64,000 nucleotides of DNA from positions 1,736,001 through 1,800,000 of the forward strand of contig JBBPUQ010000002.1 of the NCBI GenBank assembly GCA_038501195.1, written 5' to 3'. Position numbers and translations under genes: made by a program. Origin of the DNA: Nemania diffusa (lineage: Eukaryota; Ascomycota; Sordariomycetes; Xylariales; Xylariaceae). Below are positions 46,395-57,823 of this stretch, piece after piece. A model generated the notes under the pieces. It saw only the letters and a list, made by a program, of their open reading frames with translations, was not told where the DNA came from and did not search any database. The first letter of the stretch is position 1, and each line of letters begins with the position of its first letter.

Positions 46395-47549
46395 TTATAT
46401 CAACGCAGCCGCACCGAACGCGCCAACAAACATGGCAGCGACGCTAACAAAGCTAGAGACAGACAGCAGTGAAATGCCGGTAATACCGTGACCCGAAGTG
46501 CAACCACCCCCAATCCGGGCGCCTATCGTGAGCAGGATGCCTCCAAGGACTAACCTCGAGGCCCCGAGATTCATGCTCGGGGGGATATGGGGAAGCGGGA
46601 CCGCTAGGGAAAGAAGGAGAGCCCCAACCATCATGCCGGTGACAACGGCCATGGAGTTGTACGACTTGGGCTTACCGTCACCACCGCCCCTCAGCAGCCA
46701 CAAAATGCAATCTCCAAGCTCCTCGAAGGACGCAGACGTCCCCAGGAGTGCCTTCCGCGTCAGGGCCGAAAAGAGCTGCGCACCCGCCACCAGAAAGCCA
46801 CCAAGCACCGGCCCGACGAGGCCCCGTGTCTTCACGAGCCCGAGGGCGGATATCGCAGCCACGGCCCCCGCAAAGACGGCTTCGACGCCGACTATGGCTA
46901 CAGCCTGGTTCGTCCCCAGCGCGCCGTGCACGGTTAGGTTCTCTGGTTTCGGGGGCCCCTCCTGACGACTGCTAGATTTCAGCGAGGCCAGGGCTGATCG
47001 GACATAGCCGGACCAGATGACGCCGCCGAGCACGCAGCCCCCGAACGTGTAGAGTCCCGTGGGCACGCCGGCGCCGACCTGCGCGAACACACTCCCAGGG
47101 CAGGAGCCGGAGAGGGTCATGCCGATCCCGAGTAGACACCCACCGATGATGTTGCCGTCAAGGGGCCCGAAGAGACCGAGAGACGAGTAGTTACGGGGCT
47201 TGACTTGTATGTAGCCTAGTTTCTGGCATAGCGCGACAACGAGCCTGGTTGTTCCTCAAGCGGTTATTATTATGAATAGCAATCTCTCGTCTCGAGGTTT
47301 TGAGTGGAATAGAGAGCCAAGAGGGGCAAAAATCTAACAACGTTGACGTGAAAAGAAAAGGGGAGAGGACCTGACAACGTGGAATAGAATCTGTCGTACT
47401 TACGTGCTTGCCCCGGATGCCGTCAGGAATGTCTGCACCATGTGCCAGTTCTCGAGCTTCATCTGTGAGACGATGACGGTCGGTTGGTACATGCCCGTAG
47501 CGGCCAGCGCGGCGCCAAACGCGGCGCCAGAGAGGAAGGAGTCGAACAT
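46395..47549 (-). CDS. YeeE/YedE-family sulfur-compound permease
   Basis: Exons 47549-47404 and 47244-46395 give 331 residues, beginning MFDSFLSGAAFGAALA. An in-frame ATG at 47633 would add 28 hydrophilic residues (MTGTKSKRTAERK) and could be an alternative start. The protein is a bundle of hydrophobic helices with the two signature cysteine motifs, SGSCPGSVFAQVGAG and GGGCTSGHGITG. Bacterial relatives (TsuA) import thiosulfate; fungal members of this family are less studied. The family is far more common in bacteria, so an old horizontal gain is possible but not shown here. The acceptor was placed at CAACCAG because the nearer AG sites run into a stop. Confidence 0.88.
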
Positions 47550-49228
47550 CGAGAATGTTTTTGGAGGGTGTATATCTCTTGGGTCTTCGGTTTCTTTCCG
47601 TTCTGCCGTTCGTTTGCTTTTTGTCCCAGTCATGAGATGGACAAGACCAGCTGTAGATGATAGCCTTTACGCCCCTTACTAGTAATAATAGTGTGCCTTC
47701 GTTCGCTCCGTCGTCCGCCTGATGACTTATATCCCAAATAGGCAAATAGATAGAATGTCTCTCCTTTTATAATACCAACCTTGTTCGAGAAAAAAACCCG
47801 CAAGGATTCGGGGACCAAAACACCCCGTGTCTAACGGGCTCTAACGGGTGGGTAACGACCTTTTGGCCCGGGTAGCCGTGAGAGACTAAGAGGCTAGCAT
47901 CACCAACGATCGTCTATTTGTATCAAGACAAACAGAATTCATCTTGTCCTCGGACGATGTTCGTCATCACGGATCCACATTACGAATGGGGTTTAAAGAG
48001 AGTTTAAACTGTTTGGGTCAAGCGTGATCCTCCTCCTTTGTTCATAGTAAGAGACAGCTGAGGTAGTCATGACATATGTATGTATGTAGGTTGATAGATA
48101 CCTGGGTAGATAGGTAGAGCGCACTACAGTAGGTTAGGTACATACCTACCATGGTTCCTAGTATTCGGGAAGAGGAGGACTTCCTCCTGGCTTACTTACA
48201 CACACGTGTGGCAGACGCATATGCAGGACTCCCTGCTAGTGTGGTCAATGTGGGTTGCAGGGGGGGTCGCCGACTTGATTTCTAGACGCCGTAGAAACCG
48301 CCTTTCTTAACCGACTGACTGGTCAGCGCCGTTTCCAGTGTAACCCTGCCTGCTAGGCATATCCCATATCCAGCGCGCCAGCCCAGCTACATGACGCAGG
48401 CATGTGCGATATTCGGTATTAGCACGCACACGCTGGCCCGATGCAGCAGTATATGCGAAGAGATGCACACACACTTCCAAGAACCACGGGATCCCCGATC
48501 TTGGTTCCGGCAAAACGTTCCCTACATGATTTCCCTTGCGCTAAGGCGTCTAATGAGGTATGCGTTGTCCAGGGAGTAATGCACCAAAAGAAAAGATAGA
48601 AATGGAACCCCCCAAACAACTGCAATTCCTAAACGCTTCCGATGATGTTTTTTTTTAGGATTGTCTTTGATGTAAGATTGGTCGGCGAAAATCCACGTGG
48701 CAAGGGAACGGTGATCATGAGGCTAGCTACCTGTCTAGGTCCGGGGTCTCGGTGATCTCTTTACTGGGTATTACATGTACAACCCGGGTTCTACCTACTG
48801 TATATTTACATATGTAAGCTATAAGCCGCATCCTATCTAGGTTAGTGTGGTACGCTTAAATTACCTCGATCCGTCGCTTAATCTTGCCCAACGCTTCTGA
48901 AACCTGATCTTACACCATTTTGTATGCCGAGTCTCTGAGGTCGGCGATGTGTGGTATGCTAGACTAGGCACGCATAGTATACTGTATCTATACAGTAGGG
49001 CTTACCTCGAGTCTAGGGAAATTAAAGTATGTATAGTACGCATAGATAGATACCTAACGTTCTCCGGAACCAGAATATAAACCCTGCGTAGGTAGGTATC
49101 TATCCCCGTGTCTAAAAAAGAACCTATCTACCCGCGCATGTATAACTATAAGTTAGGTAGTAAGCTGCGTACTGTTAACAAATTAGTAAACTGGCTCTTT
49201 ATAGTGTAAAACAACATCTGATATTTCC
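47550..49228. other. Gene-free interval upstream of YeeE gene and 5S gene
   Basis: No protein gene recognised. Several TACCTA/TAGGTA motifs lie near 48090-48150 and 49085-49135. The first 300 bases belong to the YeeE promoter. Confidence 0.4.
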
Positions 49229-49347
49229 ATGTACGACCATAGCCTCTGGAAAACTCGGGATCCCGTCCGCTCTCCCATAGATAAGCCAGTGAGTGCCAAA
49301 TCAGTACCTGGGTTGGTGACAACCAGGGAATCCTTGGTGTTGTACAT
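49229..49347 (+). rRNA. 5S ribosomal RNA gene, divergent isotype
   Basis: 119 bases starting ATGTACGACCATAG and ending with TTGTACAT, so that the terminal helix closes (ATGTACGA against TTGTACAT). Hallmark blocks of ascomycete 5S are present: GGAAAACTCGGGATCCCGTC, then ATAAGCC (box A region) and CTGGGTTGGTGACAACCAG with GGGAATCC (box C region). The GGTTG-GTGA-CAACC hairpin is perfect. A run of seven Ts at 49360-49366 can end polymerase III transcription. Isolated 5S genes scattered between protein genes are normal in filamentous ascomycetes. The sequence differs clearly from the common fungal 5S, yet several helices stay paired, so it may be a minor isotype rather than a dead copy. Confidence 0.82.
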
Positions 49348-49359
49348 TCGATTTGTTTA

Positions 49360-49366
49360 TTTTTTT
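49360..49366 (+). terminator. Polymerase III T-run after the 5S gene
   Basis: Seven consecutive Ts start 12 bases after the end of the 5S sequence, with more T-rich DNA following. Fits an RNA polymerase III stop. Confidence 0.6.
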
Positions 49367-49935
49367 CTTCTTTTATTCATTCAGTTTAGATAGTCGTTCT
49401 TTTTTTAGGATCTGCCCGTTTTCTGTTTGCACATCCTTTTTGATGGTACGTACTATTATTATCTTGAGCAAATTAAACTGAGACACTCCACGAGATCCCC
49501 AACGTCCATGAGGTGAGCTTGGTATAGAGGATGGAAGGTGAGAACTGCATAGTGCTATAACACTGAGTAAGTACGATGTAGAAGAGGTAGTACTGACGAC
49601 AAGAACGACAGTGTTCAATGTCAACCGAAAGAAGGCCCAACTGTTCCTTTCGCGGTCTCATAGAAGCTACGAGATGTTGAGCAGACTGCGAACCTCCTAA
49701 TCACTTCTTTCTCTCGGTAGAAGCCTAAACGAACATGTAAATAAAATATCTATGCAAGCGGAACTTGTCGTATGTCGAGTGCCTTCACAAGTACACTTTT
49801 CAGTGGCAATTGTAACAACCCAGCCGCCTGAGATCCCAGCGAATAAACCAATCGACCATCTCACAATCCAAGCTCCAACAAGACTCTCCCCGACCAGTCG
49901 GATAAGAATCCCCAGCGTTTCAGCAGCGGAAAGAA
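49367..49935. other. Intergenic
   Basis: No gene recognised; probable promoter and leader of the small membrane protein gene. Confidence 0.4.
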
Positions 49936-50390
49936 ATGCAACCACACATGGCAGACACCAACCTACCCAGGGACTTAGAGCCCATACCCCTTCCCGTCAT
50001 GGGGATGACGGCCAAGGAGTACCAAACCGCCTTGTAAGTCCTTCGCCTGGTTTGCTCTATCCACCCTAGTATTCCCCTTCGCTAGCCCCCTAAGTCTATC
50101 CTCCTATATGCATTGACCCGCAATCTCTGGCTACTAACAACATCCCACCGGAACAAAGCATGTATCTCGACCACGCCAACTTCGCGCGCGAGATCGAGGA
50201 GTCCAAGAACCAGCGGCGCCAGGGCCCCACGGTCCGCCCGCCGCCCGCGCCGCTGTGGTTCTACCGCTACGAGTTCTGGGCCATCATCCTCGCCCTCGCC
50301 TCGCTGTGGCACGCGGTCTTCGTACAGTGGGTGTGGCCTAAAATCCAGACGAGTATACCTATCGATTCGCCGTGGGCACCTCACTCGTGA
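49936..50390 (+). CDS. Small single-pass membrane protein, unknown function
   Basis: Exons 49936-50033 and 50159-50390 give 109 residues. A second in-frame ATG at 49948 (MADTNLPRD) could be the true start. The intron has a GTAAGT donor, a CTACTAAC branch point and an AAAG acceptor, joining EYQTAF to MYLDHANFAREIE. One membrane segment is predicted around residues 75-95 (FWAIILALASLWHAVFVQW), preceded by a basic and proline-rich stretch and followed by a short polar tail. I recognise no family. The good splice signals and coding-like composition support a real gene, perhaps of a mitochondrial or ER membrane. Confidence 0.65.
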
Positions 50391-50649
50391 CCAAGGGCAG
50401 GGGGATAGTAAGAGAAAGCATACATTGGGGGTCAGCAGACTTAGGGCTCTAGCGTGGAAGAATGCGGTAGATGAAGAAGGCAATCCTTTCTAAGTTCAAT
50501 TTGGTGTCATGAATAATTATAAGCTAGGTAACGCCACAGACCGTTATTTTGTTTTGGAAGAGTAGCAACCGCAGAGAGCACATTAGAGACACAATACCTC
50601 CTGGGAGACTTGGTTGTTATACCCTACTAAGTTGATGTTCAAGAACTGT

Positions 50650-53283
50650 CTATCTCAAACTCAACCCTTCTCCATCAGACGTCAGCCCCGTCGTATCCAA
50701 CCCGGTGTACTTGTTTATCCAGCCCAGTACCTCCTTGTGCCAAACAAGGGAATTCTCCGGCTTAATGACCCACTATGAAAGGATCAAATTAGCACACGAA
50801 TGACTACTGCATTGCTTGCTTCGCCCGTTCGTGTCCCCCGAGTTACTAATGAAGCACACGAAGGCATGACAAGGGGAAGCTCAAACGACGGAAAGCATAT
50901 TCAACTCACATGGTTTTCATCTGGGAACGTGAGAAATTTCGAAGGCACGCCGCGGCTCTGCAGCGCATTGAACGCGGCAAGGCCCTCGGAAATGGGAAGG
51001 CGATAATCGAGCTCGCTGTGGATGATGAGCTGAGGCGTCGCCCACTCGCCGACGAACGCAGATGGGTCCCATTTCTCGTAGAGATCACGATTCTCCCATG
51101 GAGTCCCGCCCATGTCGTGAATGACGAAAAACAGCTCCTCAGTCGACCAGTCACCCAACGTGTTGAAGATACCATCGTGGCAGACAAGTGCCTTGAATTT
51201 GCGGCCGAGTGGATGGCCTTGGATCCAGTCTAGGGAGGGAAGGCGGGCGTGGTCAGCGTGTTACATCCAAAGTAGGAGGTGAGATGAGGCTTAATGGCAT
51301 GAGGACGAATGGAGTACGAGGAAACCATGAGATAACCACGTGTAGGCTATATAAAAGAGATAAGGGGCTTCTCACTGATCATGAAGCCACCATATGAAGC
51401 ACCCAATGCTACGGCGTTTTTAGTATCAACATAAGGGAGATTCTCGGCAATATGCTCAAAGCAGTTCTCAAGATCGTTGTATGGTCGTCCACCCTATTTA
51501 GAAATTAGACGTCAGCAGTCGTTATCTCGGGTAGAACACAATGAAATCAATGGCATGCGGGAACCGAGTAGAAAGCCCCTTATTAGGCAATCTCTTTTGT
51601 CCTAAGGACATATCGAGACTGGCAAATAGTACTAAGGCCAATCAAGATTACTCACCCAGTCTAACGCGATATCATCAACATACTTCTGACCGTACCCTAC
51701 ACTACCCGTCGGATTCGGCAACACGACAACGTAGCCCTGTTCGGCAAACACGGCAGGATTCCATCGGGTGCTCCAGGAGTCCCCCCAGGCACCCTGAGGT
51801 CCTCCGTGAATCAAGAAAGCCAACGGGTATTTCTTGCCTGGGTCGAAGTTCGAGGGCTTCATCACAAGGGCATGGCCCTTGTAATCGCCGGCGCCCTGAA
51901 ACCAGAATTCGTCAAATTGCGCCCTTGACAGCCCCAATGTCTTGCCTTCCTTAGAAATCGAATTTACTAAGATCTTGTCTTCAGAAACTGGATCTAGGAT
52001 CGAATATGAAGAATTGTCGACTAATGAAGTGGATGTTAGGAGCAATCGGCTATCATTTTTAGATAGATTTACGATGCTCCCAATAGACCCCTCTTTAGTT
52101 AAGGGTTGCGGTAGTTCCTTGGCCTCAAAAGGGGAAGAAGGAAGCTTGAAGACCAAATTTCGCCCCTCTTTCTCTGCTGTTACATACAACTCAGTGTCAT
52201 CATTGCTCCAGACAATAGAATCAGGTCGTAGATCCCAGCCACCTTCGCCATTATCGGTTTCGTAAAATTCTTGAACATTGCTGAGGTCCTCGATGTCTGG
52301 TATGAGCATGAGCCTCGTTTTATCTGATTCGTATTGCTTATGCCGCATACGCGTGAAGGCGAGCCTGCCGCCATCGTGAGAGAACGTGGGCGATCCACTG
52401 TACCCCTGAAGTTTCCCGGTTTTAATAACCTGAGGGAAAGGAGGCTTCGACTCGGTGAAGGTTTTCAGGGGTACATAATAGACATCTGTCTTCGTCCACA
52501 TAGCGGGGTTAATCTCGGGGTCTGAGGAGAGGAAGACGAGCCCCTTTTTGCCAATGTCAAAATCGGCTGCCCCTCCAAAGGTTGGGACTGGGCACTCGAG
52601 CTTTGTGCCAGCCAATGCGTTGACGAGACCCGACCCCTGAAGCTGGTATTCACCAGACTTTTCATCCTGGCGTAACGCGCCGTAGAAGACGGCACTCTTG
52701 AGCTTGGACACGTATGAGTCCCAATGTCGAACGAAGAGGCTCTCATAAACCTGGGCGGTGGAGTACGGCTTCTTTTCGCTAAGAGCATCATGCATATCGC
52801 CCGAAGCGGATGCGGGGGCCGTCAAAGCCAAGGCAATAGTGCCATCGCCAATGTCCTTGACCTTCAAGTTCGATACGGAGCACTTGAAACTCTGAACGGC
52901 ACGAGAGGGCCCTCCGGGATTGGAAGCGCTAGCTACCTTGAGATGTGAAACTGCATTTTGATCATTAGTCTTATCTATGAAGATGAAGTGGTCCTCCGAG
53001 ATCCATGTGGGCTCGCTGTAGGCGGGGTTGTCGAAGAGCTCGGTGGAGTGGCCAGACTCGATGTCCAGCAGCTTGATGGCATACTTCTTCGAATGAGTCT
53101 CGAAAGAGTATTGCGAAACTGCAAAGGCTCAGCTTTGCTACGATATATCTAGCCAATAATTTCTCCGGCTGTGTGTTTACCTGTGTAGAGAGCGAGCTTG
53201 CCCGTCGAGTTGGGGACGGCCGCACTCCGCCGTGGCGCCGAGAGTAGTACCTCGGGAGTGAATTTGGTTGCCAAAATCGTCAT
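50650..53283 (-). CDS. Dipeptidyl-peptidase 5-like serine peptidase (S9 family)
   Basis: Exons 53283-53181, 53118-51656, 51493-51376, 51229-50910 and 50772-50650 give 708 residues. The N-terminal half is a beta-propeller ([19 protein letters not shown] and similar blades). The alpha/beta-hydrolase half starts near [15 protein letters not shown]. The catalytic triad is Ser555 (GASYGG), Asp636 (SELDYRLP) and His668 (PDENH). It matches fungal DPP V and secreted prolyl oligopeptidase-like peptidases, which remove dipeptides from peptide N-termini. No signal peptide is seen at [14 protein letters not shown], so this is more likely the cytosolic paralogue than the secreted antigen-type enzyme. All five exons close in frame. 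Confidence 0.93.
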
Positions 53284-54154
53284 CTTTGAATGGGGCAACA
53301 AGAATGAACGACGGAAAGGCAACAATTCTGTAGCTGGAATACTACGTGGTGACACCAGAGGAGCTGTTGGAGAGGAGAATAGTTTAGAGAAATGGATGTT
53401 TATATAGTCGTAGCTACCTACCTACCTAAGCCTTAAGGTACCTTAAGACAGGTCATAATAATACCTACCTCCTCTTACTAAAAAGGGATCAACCCCGCAG
53501 CGGGAAGGTAACATCTTTCGGGCGCCTTTCTGGGGCCACTTCTGCCCTACAAGTATGTAAGGTACCTTTTTGGTTCTAAAAACCGGGCGTTGCACGCTAT
53601 CACCGGCTTGATAGGTGCCAGTTTCTCTGGTCTTCAATTATACACCTATCTAGGTGCTGAAGACGCAGTTTACTATTTCCAAATGTAAAATCACATATAC
53701 GTACATATACCAAGTATTTTGTCACGTACTGGTTTGTACAGTTACGTACTATATAGACCGTTGATACTACAGTATTAACAGCGTCGTTCTTCCTCCATCA
53801 CATCTATAGATTAGTAGTATTTCATCTATGATAGGTATACTAAGTGCGAAGAAGCTTCCTTGGACTTCGAAACTGCAGAGATATTTTTTAACATCGGCAA
53901 CGATTCGTCTGATTATCGTTTTCTCGAGTCATCTACGCATACTATAAGTTTAGATAGACTAGGCGAGGGGTATCATACGTTCTTAATACAATTGTCTACC
54001 ATACCTGGCCGTTACATTCCCCTACCAGGGAAACCCATCGAAATAGAAGCAAGCCATCAAATACAATGCCCCTGAATCGCCATACGCCTATGTAATGCAT
54101 GAAATCAACAAGAAGGTGGCAAGAAAAACTCTACGATGCGCACCACTGTTCAAA
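53284..54154. other. Intergenic
   Basis: Promoter of the DPP5-like gene and 3' end of EAF6. TACCTACCTACCTAAG at about 53416-53431. The frame at 53860-54075 starts with TTG and matches nothing known. Confidence 0.4.
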
Positions 54155-54870
54155 TCACTTTCGTGATCCGAAGTGAGTGCGTACTTTCTTGGGTTCGCGC
54201 GTGTCCATCTCGCTATCCTCGGCTTCCGCCTCCTTCTTGGTCTTCTTCTTCTTGTTGCCTCCCTTCTTGTCTGTCGCCGAGGTGGGCGTGGGGTGGTTTG
54301 AGCCGCTGTCCTTGTCTTTGGCGAACGAAGTCGAGACGGGCGTTGGTGCGGCCGGTGTCGATGTCGCGGACTGGGCGTCTGCGTGGTCGGGCTATTGGAA
54401 TACGTCAGCGTCTTCCTTCATCACTTTATATATGCGGTCGCATGGAATCAGGAATGGCGTACGTGGGAGGGATTGTGTGAGATGGAGGACCGCGAGAAGA
54501 TACGGCTCTGGTCGATTAAACCGGTCCGTTTGCGCTGCACTGTCGCGTTCGTACTGCCCTTAACGTAACCATCGAAGCCGGTGATGATGTTACCGTAAGG
54601 GGTGCTCTCGAGGTACTCGGTTTCCTTCTGCAGGATGGACTGCTCTTGCGAGACCTAGCGGAGTCCGTACGTTAGCCCGCGTCTAAAATCTAGAGATGGG
54701 CCTCGTGTAGTGCGCGCGAGGAGGTGACTGACGAGCTGGCGTTCGATGAGCTTTCTGTTTTGAATAAGCTCCTTGAGGTACTGCCGTTGTTTCTCGTAGT
54801 GCGCAAAGCCCGGTTGATCGCTATGGGTGCCCGCACCGGAAGTCGTGGCTGGCTGCAAGTTTTCTGCCAT
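54155..54870 (-). CDS. EAF6: NuA4/NuA3 acetyltransferase subunit Eaf6
   Basis: Exons 54870-54733, 54654-54463 and 54391-54155 give 188 residues. The first two exons encode the Eaf6 coiled-coil and signature (YLKELIQNRKLIERQL, then EQSILQKETEYLE and GNIITGFDGYVKG). The C-terminus is a disordered, lysine-rich tail (KDKDSGSNHPTPT, then runs of Lys) as in filamentous fungi. Eaf6 is a small scaffold subunit of the NuA4 and NuA3 histone acetyltransferases. The first intron begins with a GTCAGT donor. Two long antisense frames overlap the last exon and are shadows. Confidence 0.92.
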
Positions 54871-55651
54871 GATGAATTCGAATGAGCCTCTGTAAATTCC
54901 CCTACCTGTTTAGTACATGCTAGGAAAAGGTAGAAATGATGTGACGAATTCAGTGGTATTGACAGCGCGTTTGCGGAGCAACTCTCTAGCGCTGTACCCA
55001 CTTTATTAGGTAGGTACCTCTGCTTAGCGTTACCTGCGATGTAGGTCTGCAACTAACTGTAGTAAGACGGTATATCTATCTTAAAGTTAAACCTTTTATT
55101 CAAATATAGAATAGGGCTCAACTATCTGCTTTTGCAAGTTTGATACACTTTATCATATTTTAATATGAAGCCAACCCATTTACCACGTAGGCTTTAAGGA
55201 ATGTGAGTTATTATCACGTGCTCTTACTTAGTCTTGGAAAAGATATATAGTTTCTGCGAAGCCGCTAGAAAGCATGAAATCTCGAAACAAAATATTAGGA
55301 GCAAATACGCACAGAATTCAAAACGGAGGTTTGCCCAGTTTTCGTCTGTTAAGATAATTGGTGAATAAGCTGCTAGATAAATGATAACATAACTAACCTA
55401 GGTCTAACACAATGTATGAATCCGCGCGGGGATGGCCGACAAATTACGGGGATACTGAATCTGCATCTCTAGCAAGATTAGCGTCACCTGTCAACTACGT
55501 CTCCATTCGAGGCTCTTCTCATCTTCATGATTTTGTCTTTTAGAAGCTTCTCTTTAAGTTTAGTATCTCGTTGTTGTAGAATCTTAGTCTAACGACAAAG
55601 AGTCAGCTCTTGACGTGGAAAATAATCCAGAAAAAATAAACAGAATCCCTA
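54871..55651. other. Intergenic between EAF6 and SRRM1-like gene
   Basis: About 780 bases holding the EAF6 promoter and the 3' end of the RS protein gene. Nothing further recognised. Confidence 0.4.
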
Positions 55652-57264
55652 TCAAGAAGAACGAACCTCCTCGGCCACCGAGGCCGCATGATTTCTTGGT
55701 GATCGGGGTCTGTCTTCATCTTCCGAAATATCAGCTGGTCTGTTATGAGGTCGGGGGGAGCCAGAATGTTTCCGGTTCTTCGAGGGACCAGGCTTGTCAG
55801 GAGATGCGCTCGCATCCTTGCCTCTGCCTCTGCTCCTGCTGGGGCTTCTGCGCCGGGGCCGCCTGCCCTTCTCTGGCGATTCTGATCGACTGGAACTTCG
55901 CGTGAAAGATCGCCTTAGCCGTCCGCGATGGCTTGGGGATGGGCTGCGGCTGATCAACTCGCGTCCACGGCGGTTGGGGGGTGGACTGCGGCCAATCGGC
56001 TCACGTGCTGGTCGTCTCCTTGGGCTACGAGATCGCGAGCGCGATCGAGACGACGAGAATGATCGAGATCGGCTTAAGCGACGACTATCTCGGCGTGTCG
56101 GGGACCTTGAGCGACTTGGTGAGTTGGAGTATCTGCGTCTTTTCGGGGCAGGCGAGCGTGATCTACTACTACCTTCCGATCCGGAACGGCTATCGGGGGA
56201 GGATGTGTTATTCCGGCTACGGTTGCCACGGCCTCGGGGGTTTCTATTTCGGACGGGTGATCGCTCTCGTTTCCTGTAACGAGGCGGAGAACGGTTTCCG
56301 GCTCGATGCCGAGGTGGACTGATAGACCTCACACTGTCTCGCCGAGTACGTTTGTTGGTCTCACTTGGTGATCGTGAGCGAGAGTAATTGCGGGGGAATG
56401 GAGATACTGAACGGCTGGGGGAGCGTCCTCGCCGGAAATCTTCCCGGCCACCGCGACGCCCTTCAGGCACATAACGATCGCGGTTCCCTTGATATGAGTC
56501 GCGGTCTCGCCTTGGAGGTGATCCGCCTCGACCTGTCCCGCGTCCAAATGCTCTGCGGTCATCAAAGGCTCTGTCCCCACCCCGTCTTCCTCCGCGCCAG
56601 TTGTCCCCTCGACCTCCCCGAAAGCCGCGGTCTCGTCGCTCTCGATCTCGGGTGTCGGCTAGCTCGCGATCTCGACGCTCCTGTGTTTCACGACGGACGC
56701 GGGCCTCCTCGGCAGCTTTATCGGCATCAATCTAAACCATGTTAGCTGCAAGCAGCGGGGGGCTTTTTGCGTGTACGGCATACCTTTTCCTGGATAAGCT
56801 CAAGTTTTTTGGCTTCTAAGAGCTCTTTTGGGACACCCTGGGGACTGGACTGGGCGCTCAGACACAATTTCCAAAGCTCCTTGCAGAACGGTGCTGTGTC
56901 CTTATCCAGGAAGCCTGTAAGTTGGATTTGTAGGGATTTGATGTCAGGCTACAAGGTGTACATTAGTCATCTTGTGCCATTGTTGCAGGTAGATGGGAAG
57001 TAGGCAAACATACGAAGCGAGGCCCGTCAATTAGATTGAAGCAGAGCTCTATAACCACGTCATCTTCGGAACCTAGAATCTCGGATATTCTGCTCGCAAT
57101 CCATCTGTAACATAAGGGGTTAGTAGCGGCGCCTTGTGACAGAACCGAAGGAGGGTTCACTGCTTTACTTACTTTTTCATTACTTGGAGATTGACCTTTT
57201 GCATGTCAACCTTCTGGTTGAACTCGGGAGGGAACTTGGTGGCCCTCAAGAGCTTTGCGTCCAT
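55652..57264 (-). CDS. PWI-domain SR-related splicing protein (SRRM1-like)
   Basis: Exons 57264-57173, 57104-57014, 56948-56784 and 56731-55652 give 475 residues. The first 110 residues form the PWI domain (RATKFPPEFNQKVDMQKVN, MKKWIASRISEILG, then DIKSLQIQLTGFL). A basic Arg/Glu/Asp helix follows, then an RGG-rich region and a long RS/SP region (SRSRSP, RSPSPS and similar) to the C-terminus. PWI plus RS is the layout of SRm160/SRRM1, a splicing coactivator that also links to mRNA 3' end formation. Several long frames on the opposite strand arise from the repetitive RS codons and are not genes. The start is the ATG before DAKLLRATKF. Confidence 0.9.
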
Positions 57265-57823
57265 GCTTGCAGCCATCCGAACAAAGCTTTCGACCGCCGT
57301 AGAGATATGCGATGTCACAACGTGTGGGTGGGCTCCTATCTAGTAGATATTGTGTAAGAGTTGTATGGGAGGAAGTGACGTCTGCGGATAGCGTTGGGTT
57401 AGTGAGTGGGAGTTTTACGGACGCGTCTTATCCACCCAACGGCTTGTCTTGGCAGCTTCCACAGTAGCATCCAGCTGCTGAAACTTTAAGTGCCCATAGC
57501 ACCTTCAGCCTAAAATACTTATCAGAGATAAGGACATTAGGTACTTACTTAGGTACCTACCTAAAGGTAAGGTTATAATATACGATGTATCAACCTCCAA
57601 CTCACTCTTTTTGCACCTATTAATTCATCGGTGTCTACCTATTTGGTATAGGTAGGTATTTATAGAGGAAATGCCCCGTATTTTCAGAATAAGGGCTCTT
57701 ACATAAGTAGCTGATATTCATTTTCTACTAGTACCATTTACTATGCATGGCCCTTTCCCTTGTCTTTCTACTTTCTCTACCTAATTAAAAAAGCGAGGGT
57801 GCGTTTAGGAAACACGCCGGTAT
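57265..57823. other. Intergenic
   Basis: About 560 bases with TAGGTACCTACCTAAAGG-type motifs near 57550-57565 and a second site near 57645. No gene seen. Confidence 0.4.

Noticed and set aside
53860..54075. 71-codon frame upstream of the DPP5-like gene
   Set aside because: Starts with TTG, no homology recognised, no splice partners.
55794..56745. Plus-strand frames opposite the SRRM1-like gene
   Set aside because: Result of repeated RS codons read on the other strand.
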